Assembly (NCBI RefSeq): GCF_026213295.1
Contig: NC_079434.1
Location: 10,077,378 to 10,141,377 of the forward strand
Length of the DNA stretch: 64,000 nucleotides
Origin: Gadus chalcogrammus
Taxonomy: Eukaryota > Chordata > Actinopteri > Gadiformes > Gadidae
Direction of reading: 5' to 3'
The notes beneath the pieces are model-generated. The model was not told the DNA's origin, did not search any database, and worked only from the letters and a program-made list of their open reading frames with translations. Positions 14,761 to 28,929 of this stretch are shown in pieces; positions within the stretch are counted from its first letter, which is position 1; each line of letters opens with the position of its first letter. Made by a program: the position numbers and the translations under genes.

Positions 14761-15909
14761 AAAAAGGGTTAGAGTCCTCAAAGGGCTTACATTTAAACCA
14801 GGATTACTGGGGTATATATCTCTATATGACTGGGACTTTTATAATTATATTTTTTATAGGCCTGCTGTACATTCCTGGCGTCATCTGAAAACGTAGTTTC
14901 CATTCATTTATTTAAGACAATATTTGATGACATCATATGTCCCCTCCTGTTTAGCCCCCAATTGAATTAAATAATGTGACGGACTGCTAGGATTAGGCTA
15001 CCCCTGCAGGCCTACAATTTATGTTTCAAGTTTCTAATTAACGATGAAATTATTTTCCATCCTGATGTACTTATAAGGCCTTTATCAGGTGACTTTGTCT
15101 CTCGATTTTTCGCTGTGTGATTGGTGGACTTTAATCAATGTTGTGCTGATGGGTCAGATATTGATAGTTCAACATCAAAGTTTTGAGCAGTACATTCCAC
15201 GGATCACGTGGTCTTATCGGCTCTCATTGTCTCCATCACAGACCGTTTACAGGACTGAAGCAAACATGATCAAGGCGCCTTTATTGCGGGCTACAGCGCA
15301 CAAATATTTGTTCGACAAAAAAAGGATAGCCATAAATATCACGTTTGGATAAGAGCTCAAGGCCCTCTGACCTTCTTATTAGGGTCAGAAACCTGTATTT
15401 AAATAATAATGGAAATACTTATAATTAGAATAAAAGGCATGCCTCACGCTAAGGAAGGTCTGTGTCCTAAACATAGTTCAAGTAACGAAACGCATACATT
15501 CTTATTTTGTAAGTCCATTACGGTAGCCTACTACATCATGATAGTTCTGACGAGGATGATTCTGCGAAAGTAATGCCATTTTGTGTTGAATAAGCTTCTG
15601 CCATTATTCCACAGGCACTTCATTCATACCCATTCTCTTTAACAGGCTGTCACCAATACACGTGCAGGCTTGACATGCACAAGTTTCAATGCATATGAGT
15701 CCTTTCCATCCTGGAAGGTCCACCATGGCCAACAATAGACGTGATTAGGTTGGAATACACGGAGCTGCACCTGCGGTCCACACATGCCCCAAGGCATGTT
15801 CCACATAGACCATGCCTTAGAGCGTTTCACATTAGGACACCGATTTGCGTTAATACACACCCAGATTTAAGGTAACTCGATCCATTCCGTATACACATTC
15901 ATTGGTAGG

Positions 15910-16017
<108 letters not shown>

Positions 16018-17043
16018 GGAGTTGACACCTTGTCAGCAGACGGCTGGATGGTCTATGGATGGATAATTGAATAAGGGTCTAACCAAGGTCCAGTTCAGAC
16101 TGCTGCGTAGACAATAAAACACTTAATCTCTTTAAGATAAACTGAAACGTCGCGAGGTTTTGTGTGTTCGTTAACCTGCAGCGATAGTAAAATCCCATAA
16201 ATAAATCGCACTTTGACAATTTTTTAAGTACAAATGGCAAGACTTTTTTGTATTTTGTGTGGTTTAAAGTTGTTTACAGCACGTTGTGTTGCATTACGTT
16301 ACGTGAAATTGGCTTAAATATCCTATTATTAAAATGTAAACATTTAGGCCTATATAAAATATTGTTTACCCAAATATCATGGAGGTATATCTGTCTTCCG
16401 TAGCTGTACGGAAGATACAGCTACACCTTTAATACATGACAGGTCATTGAAAAACAACCCCCCCTTTACTTAGGCTTTGGGAGAGCCGTTTATATAAACA
16501 GGTTTTACATTTTATACATATTTTTACGTGTCATAAAAGCCTCCGATGTCAACCAAAGGAGCTGTGTTTGTTGGCTCTGTTTTGTCACGTCGTTGAGACG
16601 GTGAATCCACATCGACGGGGGCCGCGGAGAGCACGCGTCCCCGGGGTGAGACCACTAATGGATTGAATCAATCACGTTGAATGACTCAGCGTGAATAGAA
16701 TAATGTTAGTTTCGACTGAACACCGCGCCGACAGAGGCCCACACCTCGCGAAGGAAAAATAAAACCCATTAATAATCATTAATGATCCACGTTGCTCATA
16801 TTGATGACTTAATAATAATGTATTTAGATTATTAATAATATAATATGTCTGAGATCAGATTATTTAATCTAAAATGAATACCTCAAAGTATCGAAAATAG
16901 AATAGATAGCCTACTTAGATAGATAGTTAAGTCTAATGATATCATATAGACCATAATATAATCAAAATAAAAGTGTACGATTCTGTGATGATCGGTTTGA
17001 TTATGTAATCTTAAGCCGCTTATTGGGATGGTTTGCAGGACAT

Positions 17044-17287
<244 letters not shown>

Positions 17288-17593
17288 AATAGGCTCTGTG
17301 CTGCGTGAATGGGGATTGTTCTTGGGGTCTATGATCACAATGTTCCATTGTATCGGACACCACTCATATAGGGGCCCTCCTCCGCAGGGCCCTCACTCCT
17401 GGGCCGACCGCCACAGGTGCAGCTGCTCATCCAGCGCTCACCTGGGACTTCCAGTGGCCTCACCAAGGGGCCCCCTCTGGCACCAGAGTGGCGCCCGATT
17501 CGGGCCCCTGGCCCCTGGGATAGAGTTGACAGGTGCCAGAGTCCCAGACTTTTCTCCTTCAGAAGTTGGAATCCTGGTCCACTCTTTAGCTCC

Positions 17594-17677
<84 letters not shown>

Positions 17678-17728
17678 CACACACACACACACACGCACAC
17701 ACGCACGCACACGCACGCACACACACGC
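17594..17728. repeat. (CA)n microsatellite with CACG interruptions
   Basis: A pure CA block to about 17670, then CA with CACGCA steps to 17728. Confidence 0.95.
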
Positions 17729-20700
17729 TTCCAGCAGAACGGTCTCAATGGAATGATAACCGGTCGGATGTCATGTTCTAGCTCAGGTCGGAGGATCCCT
17801 AAGGATGGAGCGATGGCGATGGAGGTTTACCTTACGGATCATCTCCGAGATGCCCCCCCCCCCCCCCCGACGCCGAGACAAGCTGGACTTAAACCCCGTT
17901 TTATTTAACGTGCTGGACCCTGAGAAGACTCCTTCTGGGAATATTGACCGTTAGGATTTACAGTCCGGAGGTCAGACCCGGATCGCACCTGGATTCACAC
18001 CACCCAACCCGCCAGTCGGCTAGCCCCTACCCCCATTGGACCCGTACCACACGAGACATTTACAGTGACGAGGAATGCAGGTTATTTCCGCCGGGACACC
18101 TTCATCTAACGACGCACTGTCTCTTAATCTTCCACCTTTACGATTCTCCCACGCATTGTCCCGGAGCTCCCCGTCTGCAGCCACCACACTGTGGGGCTCC
18201 CACTCGGGCCTTTAACTGCCGCTCTGCATTCAATCCCACATTGTATTCCGTGGTGTACTTTGCATTGTATCCTGTATTGTGTTCCGCACTCTGTAGTGTG
18301 TGCTGGATTGTATGTGCACCGCATGCTAGCATCAACTCCCCAGGCAGGGGGGGATTCAGACCGGGCTGTGATCAGGTGTGTTGTCGAGTTGATGTGTGAG
18401 GCCCCACACTGTTGTGCAAACAGGGGCCCGGCCCCGGCTGACGTCGGGGGCCAGCGGAGAGGATTACGTGGCCCCCCCCCCCGGGAGGCCTGGCTTAATG
18501 GGGCCTCATTAGGCTGACGCAGTGAGGCCCCCACCTCTGAGCACGGATAAACAATCAGACTTCAAACATCTCTTCCCCCCGTGCCCCCCACCCAACCAAA
18601 CCAGGTCCCCGGCTAATGCCTGGAGCACAGGTCAGAGGGATACGTGTTGTTTTAATGCAAATGGGGAATGTTTATATGATGGTTACAACAAGGAAGAAGT
18701 AATCGAATAACACTTTTTAATAAATCGCACTTAGTAAGCTCTTAGTAAAATCGAACAAGTAAGCTCTGCCAAGCTCTGCCACAATGAGTTTTAATAACTT
18801 TTCAGTAAGTGAGTAAAAAGTTGTAAACTATCACTTTAAATAACGTTATGGTCCCCTGAGAGCAAGCTCTCCTGCTAATGAACAATAATCCTATTCATTT
18901 GGCCCCTGCTCTGTATGTAAAACTCTTTCTTATAAACAGTCATCCCATTCATTGTAGAGGAGGAACTGTACTCTGATAAGACTCTTATCTGAACAATTGA
19001 ATCACTTGGCCGCGTCTTGACTCCGTGGCACAGCATGTAAATTCATTACATCCTTCAGGCCGAGTCCACACTGGGCATCGAACAGTGGAATAATTTCCGT
19101 TCCCCTAAGAGTCCTCTGTATGTAATTCCCCTCGGTTGCCCCCCCTCCCCCTCCCAACACGTCACCTGGGCAGACAAAGTGCCTACCCTGCCCCTAATTA
19201 ACCTTCATTATGAATTAGATATGAAGGGCTGCGAGACTAGCTGATATCAGCTCTCTACTGTTAAACGACTCTCTCAATTCCAGTAGATAACCCACAATAA
19301 CTAACAACACGCCGACGCAGCTGACACACTAAGAACACACACAACGACCTCGAACTGCCTGCCAGCGCTGCGAAGTCTGGAAGGGGAGTGGTGTGAAGGG
19401 GAGAGACTCAGACATTAGATTAATAGCTGATAAACCACAACAAACCGTTGAGTCTGAGTAGAAGATCCCTTTCTTAATAGGAGAGACAGAGACGGCTTCC
19501 AATCATGTATGCTTCACAGTTCAGTCATCATTAAGTTGATCCAAAGCGGCTTACAGGGAGTCCAGGTACATGTCGTTGAGGAGCAGCTAGTGGCCAGAGT
19601 GTCTGCCTCATCTTACATGTTGCGGACGTAAGGGGTTTGAATCCAGTACCTTCTGCACGGAGTCGAACGCCCTGCATTATCACACTATCCTGCCCCTATG
19701 AGGTTCTGTGCATGCACACCATAATAAGCAGCTTGTTGGCTGTGGTTGTGTATCCTACGCTGAGGGCTCAGTGTTGGGCTGTATGTTCCCAAGTGTCTAT
19801 GAGACCTGGGTCCTGTACAAAAGGATCTGTTTCTTTGAAGATAAGGCCCGCTGTGCAGCCCTAAACAATCACTGTTCTGGTTCTTTCCTGTGCCCTGATT
19901 TATTTTAAGTATTATGCGTAAGGATCTGTGGCTGGTCCTTCCTGAGCGGCCTAGTGGGTGAACTATCCACTGCTGCTGTACTTTATGAGCTTATTATGGG
20001 CTGCATGTGCTGGATGTGCTGGAGGGATACGCTCTGGGGAATCCGTGTTATATAAGTTACCACACACACTGGCACAATGGAGTGGAGTCCGATACTGGAA
20101 ATCATGCTTTACGATTGTAAGACAGTTTCCTATCTCATCGTATCAATGTTTAGGGGCAGGATTGTCTTGTATGTGGTCAGGTTTTAGGGTGAGGTTAAGG
20201 GTTACGGGAAGGATTAGAGACCAGAACAAGACCCCAGACCATGACATGGACACCACAGTGTGATGAGACTTTAGTGCAACAGTTGCCGGGGACACCAGAA
20301 CAGCAAATTAACATCAGCACCACTGGAGTACCACATTTATACCAATACCATGTATACCAATACTTCAAACAATGATACATTATTAGCCTTAATCTATAAG
20401 GCTATATGCTTTATTTGTCAACTTAATGGGCTAAAATTAAAACATTCTTCCACCGTGCTTTCTGCATTTTGTTATTGCGTTATAGTAGTTTGGATAGCTC
20501 TATTTGGCCATTGTTGTTAATGTTGGATATGTTATCTTTGTTAGAATTGTTCAAAGGCCCAGGTGTCCCATTATTGAAAAATTATGCCCACCCTTGGAAC
20601 GTTATTGAACAATCTGGATCAAGTATTAAAAAGTGCTGTGGTTTAACAGTGAAATATGCACGTAGAAACGGGTCATATCTAATGAATTAATTAATTATGT

Positions 20701-21645
20701 ATTTAGAGTCATCCAAACAGTTCACAGAAATAGCACATAGACACACACACACATACACCACACAGTATACACACACTGTGTACGCACAACCACACACACA
20801 CAAAAACACACACACAAACATATGCTTCCTACGATAGTGTTTTTATATCTGCAGCATTTCTATGGCCGCGTTGCTTAAGACAATATCAGCGTAAAATACC
20901 AAGTTATTTATAGTGACTGTGCCAGTTAGGGAAAATAAACACAAGCGTGATGGAGAAAGTTGAAATAGAAGGGGCCCATTATCTGGACTTGGTATTGCAG
21001 TCCTTTTGTACAAATGCAACAACTCTCTTTGTAAACATGACCGGCAGGCCTGCAGCTTAAGAATGCTCCATTGGCTTGTTTGGTTTTTTTACTGGTTGTC
21101 TGCCAAACAAAAACAACAAGTGGGTCGAACTTTAGGAATGTCGTGGAGGTTTCTGTTGGAAAAATGTGTGTATTGCGGACGTCATTAAGTGCACTCATAA
21201 TTATTTTCACTGCGCATCAAAGCTCCTCATGACATATTATTGCAGTGCATCCTCACGTGCACGCAGCAAGGAGTGTGTGTGTGTGTGTGTGTGTGCGTGT
21301 GTACGTTGAGTCGTAGAGTGGGGGGTTCCTAGCCAGGATACAGCTGCCTGTGACTAACACTAAGCTGCCCTTCTCACACGTAACACACATCTGCTTCCTG
21401 TTTTCATTCTTTGAGTTGTCTTCTCCTGCTTATTTCCCGCTCACCTGTTGCACTGGACATTACTTCCACCGTGGTGACCACGCCGGTGACTCACTGACGG
21501 TAGCTATCCCGGCTACTGTAGCGAGTTATAAGGGGCTGATACGCGTCAATCGGTAGGATGGATAGAACGCAACGTGAGATTATGGCTACTGGGGCCCCTG
21601 ACTTAAGTCCTCAGCAAAACAAACAAAGCGTGTATAACAATGATA

Positions 21646-21651
21646 TTTATT
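21646..21651 (-). terminator. Poly(A) signal candidate for mrpl15
   Basis: AATAAA on the minus strand, about 290 bp beyond the mrpl15 stop codon. Confidence 0.5.
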
Positions 21652-21940
21652 CAAACAACAAAACTTTACAGAGAAGCTGGATTATTATCTTTACATTGCA
21701 TGAGTTCAGCTACGTCATCATGTGTTTTGACCAACTTTGTTTCCGGGCAGAATGACGATTGCCGGAGCAGACCAGTTTTCACAAAATGACGAAATAATTC
21801 CTCAAAGAGAAACTGTGACAAGTTTATAACAGTATTCCATAAAGGTTTCGTCATAACTTCGAGTTGGTCTCTTAGGCAAAATGTTCATATTTCCACCAGG
21901 TTTCCGTAATAGAAAAGCCGAGCGCACCTTGGCCTCTCCT

Positions 21941-24900
21941 CTAGGAGCCGTAGTACTGGACGAGTTTCTCGTCGGTGGGCTTGAGGATCTTCCTGTCGGC
22001 CATGTTGACCACCCAGCCGGGGGACAGGCCGAAGAAGATCTGCCTGGGGTCCTTCCGGGAGCTCAGCATGTGGAACAGCTCGTCCCTGGAGAGGTCAGGT
22101 AGGACGTAGCCGTACTTCTTGGCAAGGGCCAGCCGGGCCTGCTGGACCTGCTCGGGGGGGGCGAGGTAGCCGCGGGCGCAGGGGTCCATGTAGAACGGGA
22201 CCATCTCCTCCCCCGGGTGCATGCGCTTGGGGATGGGCTGCCCCCGCTGGAAGAACGGCACGGGCTTGATGAGGATCGCTGGGAACCAGAACCCGGATTA
22301 GACCCCGGGAATAACCACCAAACACCTTTTATTAAATATACTGAACATCTTTAATTACAGTACTGAACACTCCCAAGACCTTTTATCTACAAAACACTAC
22401 GGAAAATACAATTTAGTATCCTTTTAAGCACTATCAAAAGTGCATTTCATTAAACAAAAGAAACAAAACTACAAATGAATAAAATTACATTAAACTACTT
22501 AGTGGTCTGACATTTATGAAACAATGATATTATTTCAGGACGTATACAGATTGTTTTTTGGAGGCAGTCAAACTCCAGTCATATACATCACGGTATCAAT
22601 ACTAGCCCACTGTGAACTTTGACCCCTGCAGCATACGTCCTGCCAGATTGGAGGTAGTATAGTCTAGTGGTCAGGATGACTTAATGCCTGAGAGGTTTGT
22701 TTGGATCCCCAACGTCAACATCCTTGAGCAAGAAGCCCACCTAGCCGTACCTGCTCAGTTAAATGAGCGAATGGTGACTAGTTACCGAGGCTGATGGGGT
22801 CATAGAAGCTGTTGGTGAGGACCCCGCCATTGCGCTCCACGGCAGCGATCGCTGCCTCCGACGCCCGCTGGACCTCAATGTTGATCTTGGCTGAAAAGAG
22901 CTCAGCGCCCTGAGGAGGAAGCAAAACAAATGACCCGGGGAACCTCAGGAAGAACGCAACATAAATAACAGGAGATCACAATGAGCAGGTCAGGGAGGGA
23001 TGTGGCGGAGCTGATCTTAACCGTGGGATGCAGTGACACCTAGTGGCACGGCAGTGCAACTGAAACTAGCCTAGTTACATGCAACACATTATCGTACTGT
23101 AGAATAGGGTGTTGGATGAAGACAATACAAATACATTGTAACTTCTACATCACTTCAGCCCTAGTAGTTTGTTCCAAAGAAAACAAGGACTTCTGTATGC
23201 AGACTACCTGTAGGACAGCTTTAGTACAATGGGGTTTGAACCCAGAACCTTACCCAGAGTAAAACATCTGAACTTATATCAGACTGTCAACCGACGGTTT
23301 TTGTGTTGTAACGGTCGATATTCTAATTACTATGAAATGAATGAAATAGTTCAATGAATGTGTTGCATTAGTAGAAAGGAAGGTCTTCCTCTGTCTCTAG
23401 CTTTGATCAGCAGTCACCTCGTCTACGAGCTGGACCCCGAAGTCCCTCTTCTGGGGCTGGATGGTGACCCCCCGGGCATTGACCAGCTGGGTCAGGTCTA
23501 TGGGCTGGGACGGGTCCAGGCGGCCCACGTCGATCAGGTACTGCAGACGCTTCAGAGACAGGGGCTGGTACTGGGGCCGGCGGCTGGCAAATACAATAAG
23601 GAAACATTAATAATAATGGGTTATAATGTAAAGCATTGCTAAAAATGCTGAAAAAAGAATCTGAAAGGTCAAATGTATTGCACTGCACGTGTGTGTGCTC
23701 GTGTGCGTGTGCGTGTGTGTCTTTAAGAGAATAGAGAGCCGGTGCATGATTAAAAGTAGCCAAATAGAGCAGGAAAAAACACCCAATCTGGCAACACTGC
23801 CTGAACTTCGTCCAAAAGCAGCCCAACCTGGCAGGAAAAAACGCCCAATCTGGCCACACTGCTGAACGTCCTCGCGCTCCAGCGTCAACGTAAATCAATA
23901 AGACCAACTGAAAAAAAATCCGGTATGAAAATAAAACTGATTCTGAAGAAACTCCGTTGGTATATTATTGAAGATACAAGTGTTTAGATTTGTTAAATGG
24001 TTTGAACGAAGGTAAACGGTTGCAAATGATTGAGTTACGATCAGTGTTGGCTGTTGGGCATGTTACTTCTTCTAATTACTTTAAGAGTAATGCATAATGT
24101 ATTACTTGTAACTGTCATTTAAAAGTAATTAGTTACATAAAAATATTTCTGTCTTTGAATTGTAAGGCATTACACTTCTTTAACCTTACTTTCACCAAAA
24201 TAACAGGATATATGGATTGTTGTTCTCAATAGATCTTCTTGTTTTCAATGCAGCTCATTACACAGCAGGAGGTGATGTGGTATGGCATAATGACTGAGCT
24301 AGGCTTAAGGCTAACAAATTTACAATATAATGGTCGCAGTTATGGCTCATAGTGCAAAACATTTTATAATAGAAATACTGTAACTTTAGGTATTCATATT
24401 GAAATCAATAGAGCTAGAGCCTACTACGGTACATTGTAAAAAAAAAAAACATTGAGCCCTCTTTTTTGGTTTGTCTAGGATGAAATAGAGTGGTTGACAC
24501 CGAAATTTTGACGAATGGTCCTGTCTCGGGTATCTGTCTCATTTCAAATCGCCCGGCCTGCATCAACAATAGCTGGCTATCGGTATTCACAAAACTGTCC
24601 TTAAAACAACCCTTAATGTTCGTTTTCAGAAATGTGCAACTCACTGAGTGATGTTCGTTGATGTTCCAAATCAAGTATCGTAGCGAAATACAGTTTCTGT
24701 TGTGTTTTATTTGGCATTTTGTAGTCTTTTCGCTCCGTTATAGCCCTACTGTTGTTACGGAGAACCGAGCGAAAAGACTACAACCAGCCCCCCTGGACTC
24801 TGCTGCTGCCGTGATCTTCTTCTCTAGGCAGTAAGAGGAAGGACATTTCGGGTTTAAAATGCATTGTAAGGCACATTACTGAGATTTGAACCGAGTAAAA

Positions 24901-26204
24901 TATTACCTTTTTTTTGTAATGCCTTACATTACCACGTTACAGCAAAAAGTAATGCATTACTTTTGTAACGCGTTACTCCAAACACTGGTTACGATGTCTA
25001 ATTTATTCTAATTTCGTCTGCCCATTCTTAGAATGGGCAGACGTCTTCAATGAAAACAGCTGAAACCGAAGCCGGTATGAAACTAAAACTGCGATTCTGA
25101 AGAAAGTTTAAATGATATCGAAATACTGTTTGGATATTATTGAAGATACAAGTGTGTAGATTTGTTAAATGGTTTGCGAAGATAAACGGTTGAAAATTCA
25201 TTTAGTTACTTCTTAAACAGTTGAAGTACCAGAGGACGGCTTCCTCCCATTGACTCCCATGTTAAAAAAAAGATAGTATTTTAAAAGTAGAATATCTTTA
25301 AAAGTATAAAATAATCTGAAAGGAATTCCAAGCTATTCTGACATTTTGAATGGTGTCTCTAGGAGAAAAATTGAGGAAGGAGATGGGTCCAAAAGTTTGT
25401 AGAGAATAAGAAAGAAAGAAAGAAAGATAGAATAAAACTTCAGAAGAACAATAGTTGAGTGTTGCATGCAGCACTCACCTAATAATACTACTAATAACGT
25501 GCAGTACATTGGCCACTGGGACATTACAAACCAGCTGTTAGGTCAATATAGTAATTTACCACTTTAGTAAGGGTTCTCCATAACCAATTCCCGACAAGAA
25601 ATATACAGAGGGAATTGTTGAAGGTTAATACAGCATTCATTCATTGTGTATCGTTAGAGATTGTTTTGTATACATGTGCACTTCAAGGGCTACATTTTTG
25701 TCCGTTTTGTTAAGATCACCTGTTACCAGATCGTTTGTGCTGGACCAGAATTCATTATCACACACAAACATTTTATAATGACAAAAATACAGGATTGTGT
25801 ACCTGTGCCCTTCGTTGTATCCATATTTCGGGATAATCAGGTAGAAGGGAGTCGCTCCTCCTTCGAACCCCAGACGAGGACGAGTTCCCCTCTGGCGTTC
25901 TCCCTTATGGCCGCGGCCGCTCCGATTGCCTCCATACTGACCCCTGCCTCGCCGTTTCTCCTGAAGACACAAACCAGACAAGACACACAGGTTACCCCTT
26001 GTCCAGTCGCCGATGTTAGCATCAGTCCATTGACTTCAACTGGACATAGCTAACATTAGCTCTGAATGCTGCTGCATTATTGACATAACAAAAGCTCACC
26101 TTTTGCTTTGACCCCGGCTCGGGTCGCAAGTTTGCTAAAGTGATGCGAGGTAAATTCTGTAAAACATCCAAAGCTTTTCCGCCAGGCTTTTTGATAAGAG
26201 ACAT
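21941..26204 (-). CDS. mrpl15: Mitochondrial large-subunit ribosomal protein uL15m
   Basis: Structural protein of the 39S mitoribosome, homologous to bacterial L15, acting in the mitochondrial matrix. Five exons on the minus strand: 26204-26100, 25960-25803, 23583-23418, 22909-22786 and 22278-21941. All junctions are GT/AG, phases agree and the total is 296 residues, the human length. The L15 signature region is in exon 2 ([11 protein letters not shown], then RPRLGFEGG and [10 protein letters not shown]). Exon 5 carries [14 protein letters not shown] and [21 protein letters not shown], then KPTDE near the end. The ATG at 26204 is the first in the exon that keeps the frame; it gives [15 protein letters not shown]. 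Intron 2 contains a hAT element and other repeats. The gene is divergent from lypla1, 553 bp between start codons, as in human. Confidence 0.95.
22640..22765. repeat. tRNA-derived SINE-like fragment in mrpl15 intron 4
   Basis: 'gtatagtctagtggtcagga' resembles a tRNA-derived head (A-box-like 'agtctagtggtca'), and 'tccttgagcaagaagccca' resembles the common fish SINE body 'ccttgagcaagg'. A related piece lies at about 61720-61825. Family identification is by resemblance only. Confidence 0.45.
23769..23878. repeat. 62-bp tandem duplication in mrpl15 intron 2
   Basis: Two copies, starting at 23769 and 23831, share 'gcaggaaaaaac', 'cccaatctgg' and 'acactgc' in the same order. They lie directly left of a longer direct repeat that flanks the hAT element. 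Confidence 0.8.
23905..24040. repeat. Left copy of a direct repeat flanking the hAT element
   Basis: About 130 bp sharing long blocks with 25060-25215: 'gattctgaagaaa', 'tattattgaagatacaagtg', 'agatttgttaaatggtttg' and 'taaacggttg'. The two copies lie about 1.15 kb apart in the same orientation. Confidence 0.8.
24042..24987. mobile_element. Non-autonomous hAT transposon in mrpl15 intron 2
   Basis: A 946-bp element with inverted ends beginning CAGTGTTGG on the left and ending CAAACACTG on the right. The subterminal sequence is rich in 'taatgcattac' and 'gtaacgcgttactcc', as is typical of fish hAT MITEs. It is flanked by a perfect 8-bp target duplication GTTACGAT at 24034-24041 and 24988-24995. 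There is no open frame for a transposase. The perfect duplication suggests moderate or young age. It contains an internal hairpin at about 24718-24783. Confidence 0.88.
24718..24783. repeat. Hairpin inside the hAT element
   Basis: 'ttgtagtcttttcgctc' and 'gagcgaaaagactacaa' form a 17-bp perfect stem, with a loop of about 30 bp that adds a few more pairs (ccgtta/tacgg). Confidence 0.85.
25016..25044. repeat. Perfect short hairpin beside the hAT element
   Basis: 'cgtctgcccattct' and its exact complement 'agaatgggcagacg' are separated by one base: a 14-bp stem with almost no loop. It lies between the right target duplication and the right flanking direct repeat. Confidence 0.85.
25060..25215. 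repeat. Right copy of a direct repeat flanking the hAT element
   Basis: Counterpart of 23905-24040, with an extra segment in the middle ('gtttaaatgatatcgaaata'). The pair may be two copies of one older interspersed repeat, or a duplication of intron sequence. Confidence 0.75.
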
Positions 26205-26757
26205 GTTTATGCTGCTCACATGTCACAGGGAACAGAACCAAGGACACATTAGTCACGTGACAATTGACCCCGGAAACCCACCGACATATTCTTAGAAAAC
26301 CAAACAAAGATATTATACATTTCAGACGAAATACCTAATTTCAGTCATCTTTATTGATAAATATATATAAACTGATTTACTAAACTATAACTTGATTATT
26401 TCTCAATATCGTGATTTACCAGGAACCAATGTCGCCGTTGTGCTTGGAACAGGAAATCACACGACCTCCAATCACGTCGCAATGTGGGCGGGACTACGGA
26501 GTGTTTTGCTAAACCAATCGTGAGTGTGGTTCAAGGCCAGCAGCAAACCGGTGATTTGGTTGTTATTTTCTCAGGTAATAATTCAAATAACGGCAATAAT
26601 CCTACCCGTCCCAAGGATTAAAGTCCGTCGTTTCCGTCTCATCTTCTTATATTCCTCATTAGTCCACCTGTCAGTGAAACCGACACATTCGGCGGTCACT
26701 TTGGCAGCTCGTCGCTCCCAGAAGGATAACATCACATGACAGCAACTCCAGCTCTGC
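26205..26757. promoter_or_regulatory. Bidirectional promoter of mrpl15 and lypla1
   Basis: Only 553 bp separate the two divergent start codons. The interval holds a palindromic E-box GTCACGTGAC (26252-26261) next to mrpl15, a CCAAT box and a GC-box-like GGGCGGGA (about 26468-26493), and a further CCAAT near 26515. This make-up suits a shared housekeeping promoter. Site names are motif matches, not shown binding. Confidence 0.65.

Positions 26758-28929
<2,172 letters not shown>

Noticed and set aside
17298..17908. 150-160-residue frames on plus near 17.3-17.9 kb
   Set aside because: They run through a CA tract and show no family resemblance.
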